Shown here: positions 7,533-11,199 of the stretch, piece after piece | Position numbering within the stretch: the stretch's first letter is position 1 | How the letters are laid out: each line of letters starts with the position of its first letter | NCBI GenBank assembly: GCA_016928125.1 | Contig: JAFGLK010000301.1 | Coordinates: 1-11,199 of the forward strand | Reading direction: 5' to 3' | Source: Anaerolineae bacterium | Lineage (GTDB): Bacteria > Chloroflexota > Anaerolineae > UBA1429 | Length of the DNA stretch: 11,199 nucleotides | The notes under the pieces: model-generated | What the model was told of the DNA's origin: nothing | The model's input: only the letters and a program-made list of their open reading frames with translations | Database searches by the model: none | Position numbers and translations under genes: made by a program

Positions 7533-7613
7533 TCACGCCCTGCTTCCTTTGACGCCCTCTATCACCACGGCCATAGCGTCTGCCGACGTCATCCGCGTGC
7601 GGAAGCCCTTCAT
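7533..7613 (-). CDS. Candidate 26-residue small ORF filling the gap between pentapeptide-repeat and ABC genes
   Basis: An ATG begins one base after the TGA of the pentapeptide-repeat gene, and the frame ends in TGA one base before the ATG of the ABC ATPase gene. This occupies essentially the whole 83-bp gap. The peptide starts MKGFRTRMTSADAM and ends with a Val-rich then basic stretch (VVIEGVKGSRA). A weak GGCGG lies about seven bases upstream of the ATG. The stop-one-base-ATG geometry on both sides suggests translational coupling, either as a real micropeptide or as a translated spacer that hands ribosomes to the ATPase gene. I recognise no family. An 81-base open frame can arise by chance at this GC content, so the call is tentative. 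Confidence 0.35.
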   Translation of the reverse strand: MKGFRTRMTSADAMAVVIEGVKGSRA

Positions 7614-7614
7614 C

Positions 7615-8160
7615 TCAAGACCGCCGCTCACCGTTCGGCATGATGGCTCCCCCAAAGTCCGTGGCGATCTGCCGGGTCTCGCTCAGGTCGGCGCCCGTCA
7701 GGTCGGCCTCGACGAACTTCGCATCGATCAGGTCTGCTTCTCGCAGGTTAGCGCCTCTCAAGATCGCACCTGTCAGGTCCGCGCCCACCAGCTTGCAGCC
7801 GGTGAGGTCGGCCCCGCTCAGATCTGCCCGCTTGAGATTGGCCCATGTGAGATCCGCACCCACCAGTTTTGTGGTGGGGCCAGATAGCTTGGCGTCGGAC
7901 AGGTTCGCTCCCGTCAGGCTGGCCTGGCTGAGATCTGCCCCGTAGAGCTGGGCCTCGCGTAGGTCGGCCCCGGTCGCATTCACACTGGCCAGGGCGCTGT
8001 TGCTCAGATCGCTACCTCGCAGGTGAGCCGAAAAGAGGCTCGCCCCGCGCAGATCAATGCCAGAGAGTATGGCGCCCTCAAGGTTAGCATAGGCCAGTTT
8101 GGCGTCCGAGAACTCGCGCTCTCCCTGAGCGTAAGCCGCGATCAACGCTTGATCATCCAT
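7615..8160 (-). CDS. Pentapeptide-repeat protein (right-handed quadrilateral beta-helix)
   Basis: This is a 181-residue protein made almost wholly of A(D/N)LxG-type pentapeptides. The central hydrophobic residue recurs every five positions from F17 to L92 (16 repeats, with Ala at 62). It recurs again from L99 to L159 (13 repeats). Between L92 and L99 the spacing is seven, so a two-residue bulge (around GPTTK, 94-98) breaks the phase of the helix. An N-terminal cap (MDDQALIAAYAQGER) precedes the repeats and a short polar tail follows. Twenty-nine repeats would give a little over seven coils, close in size to MfpA and Qnr proteins that mimic DNA and protect gyrase. Many pentapeptide proteins have no known role, so that function is inference. 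It has no signal peptide or membrane helix and is probably cytoplasmic. The ATG at 8160 is favoured by AAGGAAGGA upstream and by the repeat domain starting soon after; the frame is open farther upstream but overlaps the transferase gene. Confidence 0.9.
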   Translation of the reverse strand: MDDQALIAAYAQGEREFSDAKLAYANLEGAILSGIDLRGASLFSAHLRGSDLSNSALASVNATGADLREAQLYGADLSQASLTGANLSDAKLSGPTTKLVGADLTWANLKRADLSGADLTGCKLVGADLTGAILRGANLREADLIDAKFVEADLTGADLSETRQIATDFGGAIMPNGERRS

Positions 8161-8183
8161 CTCGTCCTTCCTTGTGCATGCAT

Positions 8184-8966
8184 TCACGGCGACTCGCATC
8201 GCCAATAACGTGCTTGCCAATCCCGCCCCTCGACGACCAGGGCCGCACCATACTCGGGCTCGACCTCCAGGTTCATCAGAGACCAGCGCCCCAGCTCGGA
8301 TGCATCGTGGGCGCCCAGTAGCTCTGGCGGGGCATCCGGATCCAACGACACGCTGAATTGATCCAGGCCGAACAAGAGGCCCTGACCGAGCGCCTTGAGA
8401 TACGCCTCTTTGCGCGTCCAGCAGGCGAAAAAGGCCTGCTGCCACTGATCGGCAGGCAAACTCGCCAGGGCCCGCACTTCTGCAGGCGAGAAGAATTGGG
8501 CGGCGATCTGCTCATCCGCCAACTCTGGACGCATGTATTCCAGATCGATGCCGACCTCTCGGCCCCAAGCGACCGCGTAGAGCCCTAGAGCGTGGGAATG
8601 GGCCATGTTGAAGCGCAAATGCGGTCCCCCAGACCCTGAAGTCAGATACGGTTTGCCATGCTCGCCGCGCGCAAACCGGATCTCCTCCGGCCTCTTGCCC
8701 ACATAGTGCGCCAGAACCACCCGGAGCCAGCCCTGTGAGGCCACAAAACGGCGCCGATCACGCTCGAAATGGAGCCGTTCGGCACGCTGCCGCTCCTCGG
8801 GCGGGAGCAAGGCCCACATGGCCTTCAGGGGCTCTGGCTCAAGGTCGAGCGGCGCGCGCCAAACATCCACCTTCGATGCGTCGATCCGAAGCGCTCGCGG
8901 GGGGCGCTGCCATCTCTCTGGGATGCGCTCTGCCTCCAATTTCGGACCTATCCCAAACCGAGCCAT
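8184..8966 (-). CDS. Sfp-type 4'-phosphopantetheinyl transferase
   Basis: This enzyme transfers phosphopantetheine from coenzyme A to a conserved serine of acyl or peptidyl carrier proteins, switching on NRPS, PKS or fatty-acid carrier domains in the cytoplasm. At 260 residues it has the two-lobe Sfp/Gsp/HetI size rather than the small AcpS form. Visible motifs are 'HGKPYL' (103-108), 'FNMAHSHAL' (119-127), the magnesium-binding 'VGIDLE' (138-143, D141 and E143), and 'WTRKEAYLKALGQGL' (183-197) with the conserved W183, K186, E187 and K191. All expected catalytic residues are present. The ATG at 8966 has AGGA ten bases upstream and overlaps the end of the thioesterase gene by 19 bp. The pentapeptide-repeat gene follows after 23 bp. 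Pairing with a type II thioesterase points to a nearby carrier-protein assembly line. Confidence 0.94.
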   Translation of the reverse strand: MARFGIGPKLEAERIPERWQRPPRALRIDASKVDVWRAPLDLEPEPLKAMWALLPPEERQRAERLHFERDRRRFVASQGWLRVVLAHYVGKRPEEIRFARGEHGKPYLTSGSGGPHLRFNMAHSHALGLYAVAWGREVGIDLEYMRPELADEQIAAQFFSPAEVRALASLPADQWQQAFFACWTRKEAYLKALGQGLLFGLDQFSVSLDPDAPPELLGAHDASELGRWSLMNLEVEPEYGAALVVEGRDWQARYWRCESP

Positions 8967-9751
8967 TCGTTCAGCTTCCTGGCCATGATCTCTATTAGTC
9001 TGCGCTGCTCACGCTGCAGGTAGAAGTGATCTCCGGGCAGCAGATGCATACTGAAGGAACTGACCGTCTGTTCTCGCCAGGCCGACAGGTCGTCGCGGGT
9101 GACATAAGGATCGCTCAAACCCGCGAAAGCTGCAATCGGGCACCGCAACCGCGGCTCATCCCCATAGTGATAGGTCTCGCACATCGTAAAGTCGGCCCTG
9201 AGGATCGGCAGCACCAACGCCCGCAATTCGGGATGGTCTAGCACCTCATCGGGCGTCCCGTTCAGAGCGCGCAGCTTCTCCACAAAGGCCTCCTCAGGCA
9301 GGGTATGGATCGGCGGCTCTGGGTCAGGGATCTGGGGTGCAGCGTGACCTGAGACGAACAGACAGGCAGGCGCCAACCCATGCTGCCTCTGCAAGCTGCG
9401 GGCCAGCTCAAAACTGACCAAGGCGCCCAAGCTATGCCCGAAAAGCGCAAAGGGCACGTCCAGGTAAGGCAGCAGGGCCTCCAGCGCGGCCTCGACCAAG
9501 GGCGAGAGCTGCTCGTAGAGCGGCTCGGCCAGACGGCTGCCATGTCCCGGGAGCTCGACCGGGCAGACCTCAATCCCCGCCGGCATAGCCTGCGCCCAGG
9601 GATGGTAGATTGCAGCGCTGGCGCCCGAGTAGGGAAAGCAGAACAGCCGAACGCGTGGCAACACGTCGGGATTGATTTTTCGGACCCAGAGGGTGTTTGG
9701 ATACATGGTACTGCTTATTTCACTGGTCATCTTATGAACCACTGGCCACAT
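8948..9751 (-). CDS. Type II thioesterase (GrsT/RifR-like editing hydrolase)
   Basis: This is an alpha/beta-hydrolase that clears misprimed or stalled acyl groups from carrier proteins of NRPS or PKS enzymes. It has 267 residues from the ATG at 9751. The catalytic triad is readable: S107 in GHSLGA (105-110), D214 in 'AGLSDPYV', and H242 in 'PGDHFYL'. The spacing of the three agrees with RifR (106 and 134 residues after Ser, from memory). The N-terminal 'RLFCFPYSGASA' (35-46) and 'ELPGHGSRL' (66-74) are family hallmarks, and the 'YLDVPFALFGHSLGA' context is typical. The ATG at 9751 has GGAG nine bases upstream and overlaps the MFS gene by 20 bp. An in-frame ATG at 9730, one base after the MFS stop, is an equally reasonable start, since typical members have a shorter N-terminus. 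Confidence 0.94.
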   Translation of the reverse strand: MWPVVHKMTSEISSTMYPNTLWVRKINPDVLPRVRLFCFPYSGASAAIYHPWAQAMPAGIEVCPVELPGHGSRLAEPLYEQLSPLVEAALEALLPYLDVPFALFGHSLGALVSFELARSLQRQHGLAPACLFVSGHAAPQIPDPEPPIHTLPEEAFVEKLRALNGTPDEVLDHPELRALVLPILRADFTMCETYHYGDEPRLRCPIAAFAGLSDPYVTRDDLSAWREQTVSSFSMHLLPGDHFYLQREQRRLIEIMARKLNEWLGLG

Positions 9752-11057
9752 AGCTCTCGGCTCCCGGGTAGAACGACGCCGTCATCAGGCCATAGCTCTC
9801 GCTTGACTCGTCCTGGGATAGGAATTGCCGAAGGGGGCGACGCAGGATCAAGGCGATCGCCAGCACGACCATCGCCGTCCCACACCCCAGATAGATCAAG
9901 GGGATATTGTGGTTCGTCAAGTCGGCGATGATGCCCGACAGGCCCATGGCGATCGGCGCGAGGCTGCCCGCCAGGCTGCCCAACAGGCCGAAAACACGCC
10001 CACGCATGAGGGCTGGCGTGGCAATCTGCACCAGCGTGGTGATGTGGACCATCACAAAAGCCTCGGTCAAGCCTCCCACCGTGGCGATGATCAGCGCCAC
10101 CACGGGCGTCCCGGCCAGCCCCAACAGGGCATAGCACGTCGCGTCCACGAGGATGGAGACGATCAGGAAGAGCCCCCGCCGCCGGCCCGAAAGCCTCAGA
10201 GCGCCGGCGACCAGAAACCCCAACACCGATCCCAGCCCATAGCTTGCGAGAAGAAAGCCGTACCAATCAGGCTCGACGCCCAGAGTGTTCTCGATAAAGA
10301 AGGGCAAGAGAATGAGAACAGGTGTCGAAAAAAACGTGATCAGACAGGACAAAAGGACGGTTTGCTTCAGGCCCTCTTGCTTCCAGACATAGCGGAAGCC
10401 TTCCACGAGATCACGCCTGAACACATGGATTTGCTCCCGGACTGAGCTTGTCTTGTCGCGAACCGGCTGAGGGATCCTGACAAAGAACTCGCTGATACCG
10501 GAGAAGAGATAGGTGAGGCCGTTCAGCAAAAAGAGACCTGGGGCACCGACGACCCGAAACAACGTGCCGCCCATGCCCTGTCCCAGAAACATGGCGATCT
10601 GGTACGAGATGCGCGCAAGGGAGTTTGCGGCGGTGATCTTTTCCTTGGGCACCAGATCGGGAATGGCGGCCGATACGGCGGGGCCGAAAAAGGCGCTGAT
10701 GATGGCGCTCACCACCGAGACGCCAAATAGCCAGGGGATGATGGTCCCAGTCGCGCCAGGCGCGATGAAGATGAACACCGCCAGTGTCAGCACAGCCAGA
10801 CCGCGGATCACATCGCTCAAGACGATGATAGCGCGACGGGAGTAGCGATCCACAAAGGCCCCCGCCACAGGGCCCAAGAGCACTGCGGGCAGGCTCGACA
10901 CCATCAGGATGACGCCCATCAGTGTGGCCGAGTCGGTGGCGTGCTTGATCCAGAAAACCATGGCTATGGTGAACGCCTGCACGCCAAGGTTGCTTACCGA
11001 TTGGCCCTGAAAGAGAAGGTAAAAATCCCGGTTAAAGAGTCTGGTCGGTCTATCCAC
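9732..11057 (-). CDS. MFS transporter, EntS/TMS5-type exporter
   Basis: This is a 441-residue major facilitator superfamily protein with about 12 predicted membrane helices and a cytoplasmic central loop around residues 195-228. Its first line, 'LFNRDFYLLFQGQSVSNLG', and the loop 2-3 motif 'GAFVDRYSRRAII' (66-78) resemble the MFS_3/EntS group, whose characterised members export siderophores and macrolides. 'MRGRVFGLLGSLAG' (351-364) is the matching motif of the second half. A polar tail of about 30 residues (from 412) follows the last helix. I infer efflux of a small molecule by proton antiport, probably the product of the assembly line implied by the next two genes. The start is a GTG at 11057 with AAGG eight bases upstream; no in-frame ATG precedes the first helix. 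It is the first identifiable gene of the same-strand run. Confidence 0.92.
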   Translation of the reverse strand: MDRPTRLFNRDFYLLFQGQSVSNLGVQAFTIAMVFWIKHATDSATLMGVILMVSSLPAVLLGPVAGAFVDRYSRRAIIVLSDVIRGLAVLTLAVFIFIAPGATGTIIPWLFGVSVVSAIISAFFGPAVSAAIPDLVPKEKITAANSLARISYQIAMFLGQGMGGTLFRVVGAPGLFLLNGLTYLFSGISEFFVRIPQPVRDKTSSVREQIHVFRRDLVEGFRYVWKQEGLKQTVLLSCLITFFSTPVLILLPFFIENTLGVEPDWYGFLLASYGLGSVLGFLVAGALRLSGRRRGLFLIVSILVDATCYALLGLAGTPVVALIIATVGGLTEAFVMVHITTLVQIATPALMRGRVFGLLGSLAGSLAPIAMGLSGIIADLTNHNIPLIYLGCGTAMVVLAIALILRRPLRQFLSQDESSESYGLMTASFYPGAESYVASGS

Positions 11058-11199
11058 AAAGCCTACCTTATGATCACTCGTGCTCCGGCTCAGCTTGACG
11101 CGCGTCGCTCATCCTATACAAGACGGAGCCTATCCCAGATCGTCACCGGCGCCCCGGCGACTCGGTCGGATAGCTCCACTCGATCAAGTCTCGGCGCCA
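11058..11199 (-). other. Edge region upstream of the MFS gene, no confident gene
   Basis: These 142 bp hold the MFS ribosome-binding region (AAGGTAGG) and nothing I can identify with confidence. Two minus-strand frames are open from the window edge and then stop, at 11143 and 11114, so either could be the C-terminus of an upstream gene. The frame ending at 11114 has coding-like third-position GC and contains 'APVTIWDRLRLV'. A TATAGGAT sequence at 11118-11111 resembles a -10 box, but no -35 element at acceptable spacing is visible. A 10-bp perfect palindrome GACGCGCGTC lies within 11095-11106. Confidence 0.3.

Noticed and set aside
7615..8160. Short periodic DNA pattern with 15-base spacing that could be read as a repeat array
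   Set aside because: The 15-base period is the coding period of pentapeptide repeats, with codon variation between units.
8161..8445. Extension of the pentapeptide-repeat protein into the PPTase gene
   Set aside because: The extra 95 residues are Arg/Gly/Pro-rich out-of-frame sequence of the PPTase gene, and a good ribosome-binding site precedes the ATG at 8160.
11074..11112. Short 12-codon ORF (MSDARQ...) between the edge and the MFS gene as a leader peptide
   Set aside because: It has no ribosome-binding site, no repeated regulatory codons and no attenuator-like structure after it; chance is sufficient.

Overview
The window is a compact, GC-rich (about 60% by eye) bacterial segment in which every recognisable gene lies on the minus strand, so transcription runs from high to low coordinates. 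Ten protein genes are nearly contiguous: most junctions are short gaps or overlaps, and the two largest gaps are 83 and 91 bp. The best guess for the host is a member of the Chloroflexota (Anaerolineae-like or Herpetosiphon-like). The reasons are the threonine/proline-rich extracytoplasmic tail on an anti-sigma/FecR protein and the very long Ala/Gln-rich HlyD-type lipoprotein paired with an ABC ATPase and an FtsX permease. This is a style-based inference, not a phylogenetic result.

Layout in the direction of transcription (right to left): an edge region with no identifiable gene (11058-11199); an MFS exporter (9732-11057); a type II thioesterase (8948-9751); an Sfp-type 4'-phosphopantetheinyl transferase (8184-8966); a 181-residue pentapeptide-repeat protein (7615-8160); a candidate 26-residue small ORF that exactly fills the next gap (7533-7613); a MacB/LolD-type ABC ATPase (6794-7531); an eight-helix FtsX-type permease (4440-6797); a lipoprotein HlyD-type fusion protein (2920-4428); a hairpin-containing intergenic region (2829-2919); an arginine dihydrolase/deiminase-family enzyme (2013-2828); an ECF sigma factor (1374-1940); and a zinc-finger/FecR-domain anti-sigma factor running off the left edge (1-1370).

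Interpretation: the thioesterase and phosphopantetheinyl transferase are accessory enzymes for carrier-protein assembly lines (NRPS/PKS). With an MFS exporter, a complete ABC-FtsX-HlyD export machine and a pentapeptide-repeat protein, they make the window look like the tailoring, export and self-resistance flank of a natural-product cluster. The megasynthase, if present, would lie outside, most likely to the right (upstream). The pentapeptide-repeat protein is a candidate self-immunity factor by analogy with McbG, AlbG and MfpA. The guanidine-modifying enzyme could supply ornithine. The ECF/anti-sigma pair is probably a co-directional but separable regulatory unit. No RNA genes, CRISPR arrays, insertion sequences or transposases were seen.
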